NCBI GenBank assembly: GCA_964509335.1
Contig: CAZDXB010000027.1
Coordinates: 1-35,281 of the forward strand
DNA length: 35,281 nt
DNA from: CAZDXB01 sp964509335
GTDB lineage: Bacteria; Bacteroidota; Ignavibacteria; Kapaibacteriales; UBA2268
Direction: 5' to 3'
The notes under the pieces are model-generated. The model had not been told where the DNA came from, ran no database searches, and worked only from the letters and a program-made list of their open reading frames with translations. Below, in pieces: positions 1 to 8,388 of the stretch. The translations under genes and the position numbers were made by a program. Each line of letters opens with the position of its first letter. The stretch's first letter is position 1.

Positions 1-642
1 CATTTCCGGCTGGCGGTGGTCTATTTCGTAAATAACGCGAGTCGAGTATCCGTCGTCCATTTCTATGTTGTCGTCCGGCTTGTACCAGAGTTTACCGCGC
101 TTTAAAACGTCTTCGTTGGTTTTATACGCTATTGCCTGATAATATTTAATTGGCTCTATAAATTTCAATTTCGGTGGAATCGAGCCGGTTTTTGATTGAA
201 TTTGAAAAGTCCCTATGCGCTTTTCCTCGTCCATTTGAAAAGGCTCGCAGTAATCGTAGCTTTGCGGTCCGCTTATGGTTATGCTTATTCTATCGTTCAA
301 AACCCGCGGCGTGATGTAGTAATCTTCCTTGAAGAGATAATTGCCCGCCAAGCCCGTTTGCAAATCCTCGATTTCAGTACTGCCGTCAACATACGTTATT
401 TCAACGGCGTTCGTATTTATTTGAAAGTCGGGGTCGTCGAATCCTATTTGTATTGTAGCGTTGCCCCAAGCGTCCCAACGCTCGTCGATTTTCAATAAAT
501 TTAAGTCGAATTGAATCAAATCCTCGGTTAAATAGCGAACGCTATCGACGCGCACTATCGCTATATCCTCAACCGTTTGGGAAAATAGCAGTGAGGGGAA
601 AAGGATTATCGAAAAAAAAAATATTTTTAGTCTGTTTTTCAT
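1..642 (-). CDS. Secreted protein of unknown function, 3' end outside the window
   Basis: An open frame runs on the minus strand from an ATG at 642-640 to the window edge, 214 codons with no stop, so the C-terminus is missing. The N-terminus (MKNRLKIFFFSIILF, then PSLLFSQ) is a typical Sec signal peptide with likely cleavage after the Ser-Gln region near residue 22. The rest is rich in alternating hydrophobic/polar segments and in Asp, Tyr and Ile, as expected of an extracellular beta-rich protein. I recognise no family motif. The start lies one base after the stop of the upstream gene (TAA-T-ATG), so the two are almost certainly translationally coupled and co-transcribed. No Shine-Dalgarno sequence precedes it. 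It probably belongs to the same surface-protein set as its neighbours; the role is unknown. Confidence 0.75.
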   Translation of the reverse strand, partial: MKNRLKIFFFSIILFPSLLFSQTVEDIAIVRVDSVRYLTEDLIQFDLNLLKIDERWDAWGNATIQIGFDDPDFQINTNAVEITYVDGSTEIEDLQTGLAGNYLFKEDYYITPRVLNDRISITISGPQSYDYCEPFQMDEEKRIGTFQIQSKTGSIPPKLKFIEPIKYYQAIAYKTNEDVLKRGKLWYKPDDNIEMDDGYSTRVIYEIDHRQPEM

Positions 643-643
643 A

Positions 644-2782
644 TTATTGCGCGAATGAAGTTCGTCCGCGATTATTCCATGTTGCGTTAATGTCTTTCGT
701 GGTTACTATGCCTTCCATAGTGGCGTCGAAAATGTTGTATCCTTCGATGTCGCGATTTTGCCATATTTGGAACGATTCGCCGGTTACATACTGTTCGTCG
801 GCTGAGGTGATAGCTCCGTCGCCGTTTACGTCGCCGGCTATCATTCCGAATATCAAGCTATTGTCGGACGCGAAGCCTACAGGCTTAGCCGCCGAAGCGC
901 CGCCGAGTAAAGTTCCCGGGTTAGTAAAGTCTATCGTTTTAGTTTCCGTGCCAGTTTCCGCTTTTACGCTGGTGGAAGATACTACCGCTAAGTGATTTCT
1001 GTGCCTCACCGCGACGTAATATTCTCTGTCGTTTTTGTCGCTTTGCGCTAGCGATACCGGCGTTCCGTTCGGTTCGACTATGCTGCCGTCCGTTAATAGC
1101 AGACAGCTCTTATATATATTTTGGTCGCCGCCTATCGAATCGAGCGATTCCTTGATGAACTCCAGCAAGACCCAATCGACTACGTTGGACGGTAGCGTAT
1201 CTAGCTGTATCGAGTCCCTGTTCGGGTCCTTGTTGTATGGATACATATCGGGCGGCGTATTTGGCACTAAGTCCTTAGCGCGTAAAGCGTTCGACATATA
1301 GCCGTTCGAGCCGTATTGGTAAGGTCCCTCGAGAAAGGCTATCGCGCGAACGATTAACCTGCCCGACTCGCTAATTCCGATAGCGAACTGCCCAAGCTCG
1401 CTAACGCCCGTAGCGTAGCTGTAAGCCCAACCGGTAGTGTCGTTCCATTGAGCCTGACGCGAGCTTTCTATATTATCGTATTCGGAATTTCTAAATTTCT
1501 GCAGTTTTACTTCGCTTAAGTTTAGATTATTCATCTCGTTGTAAGCGGTGTCTTGCGTGTAACGCCAACCGTAGCCGACTTCCATCGGGTCGATTGTCGA
1601 GAACAGATTGCCGACGCGGTCGCCCGCCGTTATTTCTAAGTTTCTCTCGACTTTTGACGAGCGATTCGAGAATGGCGGGAACGTCCTCGGTCTGACGCGG
1701 AAAGTCAGATGATATAAATTCGTCGTGTCGATATCGTTAAATAAAGCGTAAGTGTATGGATTATTGAAAATAATTCTCTCGTTCGGGACAATGTAAGTCC
1801 GCCTGAAACTGCCTTTTATCTCAGCGTTAGGATTGCCGAAAGTCGGGTCGCCGTCGCTGGTCATAGTCAAAACGTATTTGTTGGACGTGTCCGGCTCGGT
1901 TTCTATGCTATAGCCGACGTGCAGGTCTCGGTTGACGGTAGTATTTTTCGAAAGCGTCAAGCCGCCGGTGTTTTCTACCGATAAATCCTGCATTAAGGTA
2001 GAATCGTTCGGTATTTCCGGTCCCGCCGTAATCGCGCCGTTTCCTAAATATTTAACGGAAACGTCGCCTTTGAACTCCGGCTCTGATTTCAGCGAGCCGC
2101 CGACGTGCCTTATAATCCAAGACTGATGCGACATTGCGAAGTTGTTGGAATCGTCGTTTCTTAGCCTGCCGCGTTTTAGCTCTAGACTAGTGTTCACTTC
2201 GAAGCCGCCTTCGTTGATTACGTCCGCTCCTTGGTTGTTATCTAACGCTAGTTCTTTAAAGAGTCCCTTGCCGTCCACTTGCTGGGAGTCGAGACCGTTC
2301 ATCTGGATTAAACCGGTAGATTTGCCCATATTGACGTAGCCGTCGTGAGTGATGTATCCGTAAACGTCTATACGGCTTAGGTCGTTCATATCTATCATTA
2401 CGTCGGAGGCGGAAACGAATCTGGACATTGATATCAAATTCTTTGCATTGTCGGCGAGCAGTTTTTTAGATTCGCCGCTCATTCTGATATCCCAATAATA
2501 AATTTGGGGGATTTGCTGAGTTCTCCCGGCGCCTAAATCGCGTATATAATCCACTCTGCCTAATAAAGTGTCTTGGATTAGCGTGGTAGTCGGACCGCCG
2601 AGTATAATATGTCCTTCTTCGTTATCTATGTGCCCGTCGTTTTGGTGCAGAACCTTCTTTTTAATTACAATTTTGCCCTTGTTAATAACTTTATCGTTTG
2701 TTATTAACTGAGCGCTTAGCTCGCTAAATGTCAGCGAGGCTAGCGCTAAGAAGACGACGATATTTGATAGAACTTTAATCAT
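644..2782 (-). CDS. Secreted protein with C-terminal dockerin-like calcium-binding repeat (712 aa)
   Basis: The first ~25 residues form a Sec signal peptide (MIKVLSNIVVFLALASLTF, cleavage near LSAQ). The mature N-terminus starts with an 'ITNDKVINKGKIVIKK' strand motif resembling the ends of the 810-aa and 3820-aa proteins in this window. The middle (~60-640) is a beta-rich region without a family I can name. The C-terminus (about 650-712) contains GDVNGDGAITSADE, which fits the EF-hand/dockerin type I calcium loop (D-x-N-x-D-x-x-I-x-x-x-D). A second, degenerate copy (FDATMEGIVTTKDIN) follows, so this is a dockerin-like pair with the second loop incomplete. No cohesin partner is visible, so the domain may simply be a calcium-stabilised terminal fold. 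The gene follows the 810-aa gene on the same strand after a 65-bp gap containing a terminator hairpin. No clear ribosome-binding site precedes the ATG at 2782-2780. Confidence 0.8.
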   Translation of the reverse strand: MIKVLSNIVVFLALASLTFSELSAQLITNDKVINKGKIVIKKKVLHQNDGHIDNEEGHIILGGPTTTLIQDTLLGRVDYIRDLGAGRTQQIPQIYYWDIRMSGESKKLLADNAKNLISMSRFVSASDVMIDMNDLSRIDVYGYITHDGYVNMGKSTGLIQMNGLDSQQVDGKGLFKELALDNNQGADVINEGGFEVNTSLELKRGRLRNDDSNNFAMSHQSWIIRHVGGSLKSEPEFKGDVSVKYLGNGAITAGPEIPNDSTLMQDLSVENTGGLTLSKNTTVNRDLHVGYSIETEPDTSNKYVLTMTSDGDPTFGNPNAEIKGSFRRTYIVPNERIIFNNPYTYALFNDIDTTNLYHLTFRVRPRTFPPFSNRSSKVERNLEITAGDRVGNLFSTIDPMEVGYGWRYTQDTAYNEMNNLNLSEVKLQKFRNSEYDNIESSRQAQWNDTTGWAYSYATGVSELGQFAIGISESGRLIVRAIAFLEGPYQYGSNGYMSNALRAKDLVPNTPPDMYPYNKDPNRDSIQLDTLPSNVVDWVLLEFIKESLDSIGGDQNIYKSCLLLTDGSIVEPNGTPVSLAQSDKNDREYYVAVRHRNHLAVVSSTSVKAETGTETKTIDFTNPGTLLGGASAAKPVGFASDNSLIFGMIAGDVNGDGAITSADEQYVTGESFQIWQNRDIEGYNIFDATMEGIVTTKDINATWNNRGRTSFAQ

Positions 2783-2789
2783 TTCGATT

Positions 2790-2828
2790 TTACAGAAAAA
2801 ATGGAACCCCGGCGAACCGGAGTTCCAT
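2790..2828 (-). terminator. Rho-independent terminator with UUCG tetraloop
   Basis: Read on the minus strand, a 12-bp stem (ATGGAACTCCGG paired with CCGGGGTTCCAT, one T-G wobble) closes a TTCG loop and runs directly into six T residues. It lies 20 bp beyond the stop of the 810-aa gene. The T-run ends only about a dozen bases before the start codon of the 712-aa gene, leaving no room for a separate promoter, so downstream expression probably depends on read-through. Confidence 0.8.
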
Positions 2829-2847
2829 ATATTAAACTACCCAATTA

Positions 2848-5280
2848 TTATTCTCCTATAGTGATTTCGCCGGCGTTCTTGATTATTGAGTTGTTAGTCA
2901 AGGTTACCGGTATTGTGAACGTAGTTCCGTTAAACACGAACAAGCCGCCGTTGTAAAGCGTCGTTGTCGCTTCGTCTTCTCTAGCTGTGGCTAATTCGGT
3001 GTCGTCTACTTCTAATACAGTTTCGCCGCCGGGGATTGCTACCATATAGATTTCGCCCGGGTCGATGTCTGTATCTTCAGTGCTTGTCCAGGTTCCAACG
3101 ATTGAGCCGGAGTACATTCCCCAATTCGGATCTTGCATATAATCATTTGCGTCATCGCCCGTTCGAGCTTCGCCCATCAACAAAGCGCCGTCGTAAATGG
3201 CGTCGTTGTATATTTGAATATACGCGGCGAGTTCGCTTTCATCAGTTGAAAAATCATCTAAATGAACGTCTTCGTTAACTGCGTAGCCGTCTCTATCGTT
3301 TACGTAGCCGGCGTGAACGGTATGTCTAACCATACAAAGGTCTTTCGGACCCGGCTGAATACCTTCGTCCCAAGTTCCCGGGTTCGACCAACGACCGTCG
3401 TTTATGGTTATGAACCAAGTAGGTCCGCCTCTCAGCAAGAATTCGTCGTCGCTTGCCAGGTAAGCGGAAGTCAACGTGCCGCTGCTATTGGATGTTATGC
3501 CTCCCAAACTCGCGGTGTTATAGAGAGCTCCGTTGTCAAATCCTAAATCGTGTTGAACAGCGCTGCCAGTAGCTAGCTTGGTTGACATCATACCGGCTGT
3601 CGCGCCGTAATCTCTAAATCTAATTGTTTGCCTGTCTTCGTCGTCAAGGAACGGGTCTTCGTCAGTTAAATAAGCGGCTTGTATTGTTCCCGTCCAGTTG
3701 CCGCCGCCCGTCATATTATAGTCGATTTTGAATCTCCTGTTAATATCGGTAGCCCCAATGTTAGCATCCGTGGCTCCGGGGGTTGTTAGTTCGTAAGTCC
3801 ATAAAGTAATATACTCCGTTTCAGCGCCGTTATCCGTAACTTCAATACTGGTTTCTTTGTTATTAAATATCAAGGCGCCTAAGCCGTTGGCTTCGTAATA
3901 GTGTCTAACAGCGCCGCGAATTTCTAAATTATCCGCTAAAGTAACGGAAGCCGTAGGGTCGAGCATAGCGAGTACCGAACTGCCGTCGTCGGGGTTGCTG
4001 TTGTTGTCCATATATACGTCGCCGCCGCTACAAGTTAAATCGCCTTGTAAGAATATATTGACGGAAGCGTCGGCTCCTTCAGGTTCGGAGTTTCCGGCGT
4101 TTGTAATTTCTAAATGCCCGTATGGATAAGCTTGTTGAGTACCGCACATTTCGCCAGTTCCGCTGTAAAGAGCGGTGGAAGTCGGGCTGAACTGCATATT
4201 TGAACGAGTGCCTGTGCCATAATCGACTTGGTTCGTAAAGATGAATCCGCCGGCTAGCTCCAAAGTAGTTCCCGTTCCGGCGACAATCGCGCCGTTTTGA
4301 GTGTATAAGTCGAGCGTTCCGCCGTCGATTGTTACGTCGCCTTGGTCCAAGGTTAAACTACCGCTTGAACCGGCTCCGGCTGTTCCGTCGTCTCCTACTT
4401 CTACGGTTCCGCTAAACGTTTGCAAGCCGCTGCCGTCGGTTATATAAGTTCCTCCGTCGTGGATGTAAACGTTTCCGGAGATTGTGCCTATTCCATTATT
4501 AGTCCTGAAATAGCCGTCGGTAGCTCCGCCGCCGGTTCCGTCAACGAATAAGCCTTCGCTTCCGGCATTTCCGGCAGTGTTAATTACGCAACTGGCTAGA
4601 GCTTGCATTGTTCCTTGAACTATAACGGTAGCGTTTGCGTCCAAGCTTATTTCTGTATCCGCGTTGCTTGTTTCGCCGGCTTCTAAAGTTTTTACGCCGG
4701 TATTCGTGAAATACAAGTTGTTATAAATGTTGTTGCCTCCGGAGCTTCCGCTTTCTGGGAAAATAGTTTGGTCTTCGGTTCCGGCTCCTTCGCCGTCGTA
4801 ATAGAAAGTTCCGGTTCCGTAATCTCTATCTCCGTCTTCGGCGTAATAAACGCCGTCAACATAAACGTCGCCTGCGGGGAAATTCTTCTGAGCGGCTCCC
4901 GTCATACCAAGATTAGAATAAGCTCTGTCTTGAACGCTTTGATTAGCGCCGGCTCCGTCGTTGGAATATATAACCCAACCGGTTATTCTATTGGCGTCCG
5001 CGTTAGGGTCGCCGCCGAGCGGATTTGTGCCGGCGAAAATGTTTGTGGTTCCATTGAATTCGATTGTGCCGCTTGGCGAGGCGTATTCGCCTTGGTAAGC
5101 ATCCGTGTACGCTGTATTCGTGTTTTGAAATTCGCCGTTGTCGTCGACGAATTTGATAGTTCCGGAATTCTTGATTTCTCCGGAATTCACCAAATTCTGG
5201 GCGAACGCGCTAGTCGAAGCTAATAAAAGCAAGGCGACAAGCGCCGATAGCAAGTTAAGTTTCTTGTAATTAGTTTTCAC
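2848..5280 (-). CDS. Secreted beta-rich surface protein with one 'G.W..PGTW' module (810 aa)
   Basis: I place the start at the GTG at 5280-5278 because a strong GGAGGA lies about five bases upstream. A TTG at 5292 overlaps that ribosome-binding site and is less likely. The signal peptide (KLNLLSALVALLLLASTSAFAQ) ends near residue 28. The mature chain opens with NLVNSGEIKNSGTIKF, a Gly/Asn/Ile strand motif that recurs at its C-terminus (IIKNAGEITIGE) and at the end of the 3820-aa protein. The long centre is Gly/Thr/Asp-rich with many 'G.L.L..G...I.GG.L.L' strands, suggesting a beta-solenoid stalk. Around residues 620-645 it has INDGRWSNPGTWDEG, the module repeated six times in the giant. It is the first gene of a minus-strand unit, followed by a terminator. 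A role as adhesin or cell-surface stalk is inference; no catalytic motif is visible. Confidence 0.8.
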   Translation of the reverse strand: MKTNYKKLNLLSALVALLLLASTSAFAQNLVNSGEIKNSGTIKFVDDNGEFQNTNTAYTDAYQGEYASPSGTIEFNGTTNIFAGTNPLGGDPNADANRITGWVIYSNDGAGANQSVQDRAYSNLGMTGAAQKNFPAGDVYVDGVYYAEDGDRDYGTGTFYYDGEGAGTEDQTIFPESGSSGGNNIYNNLYFTNTGVKTLEAGETSNADTEISLDANATVIVQGTMQALASCVINTAGNAGSEGLFVDGTGGGATDGYFRTNNGIGTISGNVYIHDGGTYITDGSGLQTFSGTVEVGDDGTAGAGSSGSLTLDQGDVTIDGGTLDLYTQNGAIVAGTGTTLELAGGFIFTNQVDYGTGTRSNMQFSPTSTALYSGTGEMCGTQQAYPYGHLEITNAGNSEPEGADASVNIFLQGDLTCSGGDVYMDNNSNPDDGSSVLAMLDPTASVTLADNLEIRGAVRHYYEANGLGALIFNNKETSIEVTDNGAETEYITLWTYELTTPGATDANIGATDINRRFKIDYNMTGGGNWTGTIQAAYLTDEDPFLDDEDRQTIRFRDYGATAGMMSTKLATGSAVQHDLGFDNGALYNTASLGGITSNSSGTLTSAYLASDDEFLLRGGPTWFITINDGRWSNPGTWDEGIQPGPKDLCMVRHTVHAGYVNDRDGYAVNEDVHLDDFSTDESELAAYIQIYNDAIYDGALLMGEARTGDDANDYMQDPNWGMYSGSIVGTWTSTEDTDIDPGEIYMVAIPGGETVLEVDDTELATAREDEATTTLYNGGLFVFNGTTFTIPVTLTNNSIIKNAGEITIGE

Positions 5281-5799
5281 TTTGTCCTCCAAAAATATTG
5301 TAATACTTGATTTATTAAAATTTAGTAATCTTTTTCAACTTTACGTATAAAGACCGCCACAATATAAGAAGGCCTGATCTTATATCAATACGTAGTAATA
5401 CGTATTTTCCAAACCGTCTTATTTATTATTTTTGTTAAGGCTTTAAGACGTTCTTTTAAAAAATAAATTTTGTAATGATTGTAATTCTCTATCGTTTTCG
5501 CCTTTGATTTTGTTAAACAAAACAACTAAGCAATTGACATAATCAATAATTATACCATAGTCAAAAATAACTAAAAATTTAAAATAACGATTCTTTATCG
5601 ACTATAATATAAGAAATATTTTTTAAATTAGAAAAAATTAATCAAAGTTTCATTAAAATTTTTATATTTAAGTTAAATTATGTTTTATGAATTATCGTCT
5701 ATGAGCTAAATTTAATAAAATTTGCAGAGGAACGAAAAATTAATTAAATTTTAATTTAAATTAACGCTAAAACTAGTATAGTATAAATTAAGGTTAGTA
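5281..5799. promoter_or_regulatory. Divergent AT-rich intergenic region between two surface-protein operons
   Basis: This 0.5-kb gap separates the minus-strand 810-aa gene from the plus-strand 854-aa gene and should hold both promoters. It contains an 8-bp inverted repeat (ATATAAGA / TCTTATAT, 5362-5369 and 5378-5385). Three copies of the self-complementary hexamer TACGTA lie at 5342-5347, 5389-5394 and 5399-5404, the last two ten bases apart. From about 5450 to 5790 it is mostly A/T with no open frame. A TATAGTATAA stretch near 5776-5785 could be the -10 region of the plus-strand gene. Binding of a regulator is inference. Confidence 0.4.
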
Positions 5800-8364
5800 A
5801 TGCAGTTTAGTTACCGATATTTAAAGCGTTCAGCGGCGCCAAAGAGTTTTAGCAAGGACGGCGGCGGCCTCCTCGCGAATTTTTACGCCGACAAAACGAC
5901 AGACATAAGACGCCGTAAATCCATTGAGTCGGCTAAATTTTATCATATTGGCGGACGAGCTTTTACGGCTTTACTCGCGCTTGTTTTTTCATTTTTCGCG
6001 TTATTAAACGTAGCTTTAGCTCAAAGCGAAAACGTTGGAATAGGCACTCAGACGCCGGACAATTCCGCGCTTTTGGAGCTATCCTCTACGGAAAAAGGTT
6101 TGCTGATACCGAGATTAACGGCGGCGGAGCGAAACGCTATCGCGAGTCCCGCAACCGGCTTGCTAATATACAATACCGACGACGAGGAGTTCGAGTATAA
6201 CGCCGGAACTCCCGCCGCTCCGAATTGGGTGGATTTGGTCGCCGGCGTAGTTCCGGGCGACGTATTCGGTTCGGGAGCCGCCGGGCAGGTCGCGTATTGG
6301 ACGACGTCCAGCACGATAACCGGCGACGCGAATTTATTTTGGGACGAGAACAACGGCGTTTTGGGCGTCGGCACTGGTTCGCCCGCCTCGACGGTAACTT
6401 TGGACGTGAACGGCGACGCTCGCATTCAAGGCGACTTGGAGGTAACGGGCGAAATCGACCCCGTTTCTATTACGCTTCAACCTCAAGGTTCGCCTCCGAC
6501 GGGAGTCGCCGGCAAATTATATTACGACGGAAGCCAGTTGCAACTTTACGACGGAAGTTCTTGGGGAGATATAGGCGGCGGCGGATTATGGACTCAGAGC
6601 GGTTCGGATATATATTATAATAGCGGCGGCGTCGCTATCGGAAGGACTTCTCCTCGCGCCAGACTAGACATCAAGGACGCATCCGGGGACGGCTCGATAA
6701 TAATAGGCAATTCTTCGACTTTTACCGACGGCGAGATAAAGTGGGACGGTTTGGATTTTTACGGTTATAACGGTTCCGATTGGGTATCGTTTACCGCGGG
6801 CGGCGGCAGTTCGACTCTTACTGGCTCGGGGTCGGCAGGCCAGCTGGCTTATTGGACTTCTTCGAGCGCGTTGAGCGGCAACTCGAATTTGTTTTGGGAC
6901 GGCGCTAATCAGGTTTTAGGCGTGGGAACAAGTTCCCCGACTTCGACGGTAACTTTGGACGTTGACGGCAACGCTCGCGTTCAAGGCGACTTGGAGGTAA
7001 CGGGCGAAATCGACCCCGTTTCTTTAACGCTTCAGCCGCAAGGCTCGCCTCCGACGGGAGTCGCCGGAAAACTATACTACGACGGAAGCGAATTGCGATT
7101 TTACGACGGAAGTTCTTGGGGAGATATAGGCGGCGGCGGATTATGGACTCAGAGCGGCTCGGATATATATTATAATAGCGGCGGCGTAGGCGTTGGACGG
7201 AGTTCGCCTCGAGCTAGACTCGATTTGCAAGACGCTTCTGGCGACGGCTCGATAATAGTCGGCAACACGGCAAATTCCTCAGCGGGCGAAATAAAATGGA
7301 ACGGCGCGGACTTTTTCGGATACGACGGATCAGATTGGGTTTCGCTGACGAGCGGCGGCGGCAGTTCGACTCTTACGGGTTCGGGTTCCGCCGGTCAATT
7401 GGCTTTTTGGTCGGGCGCCAGTTCGCTGAACGGCGACGACGATTTGTTTTGGGATTCGGCGAACGACTTATTTGGCGTAGGCACGAACACGCCGACTGCT
7501 AAGTTGGAGATTTTATCGTCGGACGCTAATTCTTTAAGGATAAATCCTTATAACACAGCCGCCGGCAACACGGGCGAGCTTCAGTTTATGGAGCTTGCGG
7601 CGAACGGTTCTAATTACGCCGGATTTAAAGCGCCGGACGAGTTGACGTCGAATTTGATTTGGACCTTGCCGCCGGTTGACGGCTCGGCAAACGACGCGTT
7701 GATTACCGACGGAACGGGTTCTTTGACTTGGACTCCGGTCGTAACCGGCGAGGTTGGCGGCGACCCTGGAGCGGTTCAATTTAACGACGGCGGGTCTTTG
7801 GGCGGAATAGCGGCGAGATTTTATTGGGATAATCCGAACAAACGATTGGGAATTGGAACTAATTCGCCCGACGACGCTTTGCACGTTGACGGCGGAGCGA
7901 TGCGCGAGGGCTGGATTATGCTGAGAACTACCGTGGACATTACCGGATATAACGGTTCGGAAAGCGATATTACTTGGGACGGCGAGGTAAGAGAAGATTC
8001 GTATTATTATACGCACGGCGGCAGTTCCGACGAAATTACAATTAGGCGAATAGCCTATTATCGAATATCGTATTGTATAAACGTTTTTAACGACGACACT
8101 GAAGTAAATATAATTAGAGTTAAGGTTTACGAAGACGGAACAGAGATTCCGGGTTCGGTTAGTTACGCGAATACTTCTAATCAAGCCGAGTATTCATCTA
8201 TGTCAAATTCGTTTATTGTCAGAATAGACGCTAATAGTACTGTGGACGTAAGGACCGAAGGCAAAATCCCCGGCGGAGCTTGGGGCGATACCGATTGTGA
8301 TTACGACGTAATTACGAACTCCCAAATTACGATAGAACTTGTTGACGAATATTATGAGCCTTAA
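5800..8364 (+). CDS. Secreted fibre-like protein with 185-aa tandem repeats and a C1q-like C-terminal head (854 aa)
   Basis: After an unusually long, basic N-terminal segment of about 53 residues comes a hydrophobic signal core (FTALLALVFSFFALLNVALAQ, ~54-75). The mature protein starts SENVGIGTQTP, then ALLELSSTEKGLLIPRL, a signature of Bacteroidota secreted fibre/tail-like proteins. From about residue 157 two near-identical 185-aa units plus a partial third follow. Each has 'GSG.AGQ.AYWT', 'LGVGT.SP', 'LYYDGS.L..YDGSSWGDI', a GGGG hinge and 'GSDIYYNSGGV'. A further 'LGIGTNSPDDALHVDG' repeat leads to residues ~711-854, whose strand pattern resembles a C1q/TNF-type jelly roll. A trimeric stalk with a binding head is inference from those families. 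The gene lies 24 bp upstream of the giant gene, probably in one transcript. The start has only a weak AAGG; no internal Met offers a shorter signal peptide. Confidence 0.8.
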   Translation: MQFSYRYLKRSAAPKSFSKDGGGLLANFYADKTTDIRRRKSIESAKFYHIGGRAFTALLALVFSFFALLNVALAQSENVGIGTQTPDNSALLELSSTEKGLLIPRLTAAERNAIASPATGLLIYNTDDEEFEYNAGTPAAPNWVDLVAGVVPGDVFGSGAAGQVAYWTTSSTITGDANLFWDENNGVLGVGTGSPASTVTLDVNGDARIQGDLEVTGEIDPVSITLQPQGSPPTGVAGKLYYDGSQLQLYDGSSWGDIGGGGLWTQSGSDIYYNSGGVAIGRTSPRARLDIKDASGDGSIIIGNSSTFTDGEIKWDGLDFYGYNGSDWVSFTAGGGSSTLTGSGSAGQLAYWTSSSALSGNSNLFWDGANQVLGVGTSSPTSTVTLDVDGNARVQGDLEVTGEIDPVSLTLQPQGSPPTGVAGKLYYDGSELRFYDGSSWGDIGGGGLWTQSGSDIYYNSGGVGVGRSSPRARLDLQDASGDGSIIVGNTANSSAGEIKWNGADFFGYDGSDWVSLTSGGGSSTLTGSGSAGQLAFWSGASSLNGDDDLFWDSANDLFGVGTNTPTAKLEILSSDANSLRINPYNTAAGNTGELQFMELAANGSNYAGFKAPDELTSNLIWTLPPVDGSANDALITDGTGSLTWTPVVTGEVGGDPGAVQFNDGGSLGGIAARFYWDNPNKRLGIGTNSPDDALHVDGGAMREGWIMLRTTVDITGYNGSESDITWDGEVREDSYYYTHGGSSDEITIRRIAYYRISYCINVFNDDTEVNIIRVKVYEDGTEIPGSVSYANTSNQAEYSSMSNSFIVRIDANSTVDVRTEGKIPGGAWGDTDCDYDVITNSQITIELVDEYYEP
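6268..7377 (+). repeat. Two tandem 555-bp (185-codon) repeats, with a partial third copy to about 7500
   Basis: Matching points are exactly 555 bp apart: the GSG(A/S)AGQ codons begin at 6268, 6823 and 7378, and the 'GDLEVTGEIDP' coding segment at 6431 recurs at 6986. Several blocks are identical at the nucleotide level (e.g. around 6540-6600 versus 7095-7155), including synonymous positions, so the duplication is recent or maintained by gene conversion. The third copy diverges after about 120 bp. Confidence 0.9.
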
Positions 8365-8388
8365 TATATATACGCTTATTTTGTAGTT

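Noticed and set aside
591..995. A 134-codon plus-strand open frame at the junction of two minus-strand genes
   Set aside because: It overlaps both the dockerin-like gene and the signal peptide of the next gene, which have better evidence; it has no recognisable motif.
5281..5292. TTG start at 5292 for the 810-aa protein
   Set aside because: It would place the GGAGGA ribosome-binding site inside the coding sequence; the GTG at 5280-5278 is correctly spaced from it and gives a normal signal peptide.
7534..8184. A 216-codon minus-strand open frame opposite the fibre gene
   Set aside because: It lies wholly inside a well-supported plus-strand gene, is Arg/Ser/Val-rich as expected for an antisense shadow, and shows no family motif.
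5800..8364. Prophage tail fibre
   Set aside because: The protein has a Sec signal peptide and the neighbours are secreted proteins; no phage structural, packaging or lysis gene is present.
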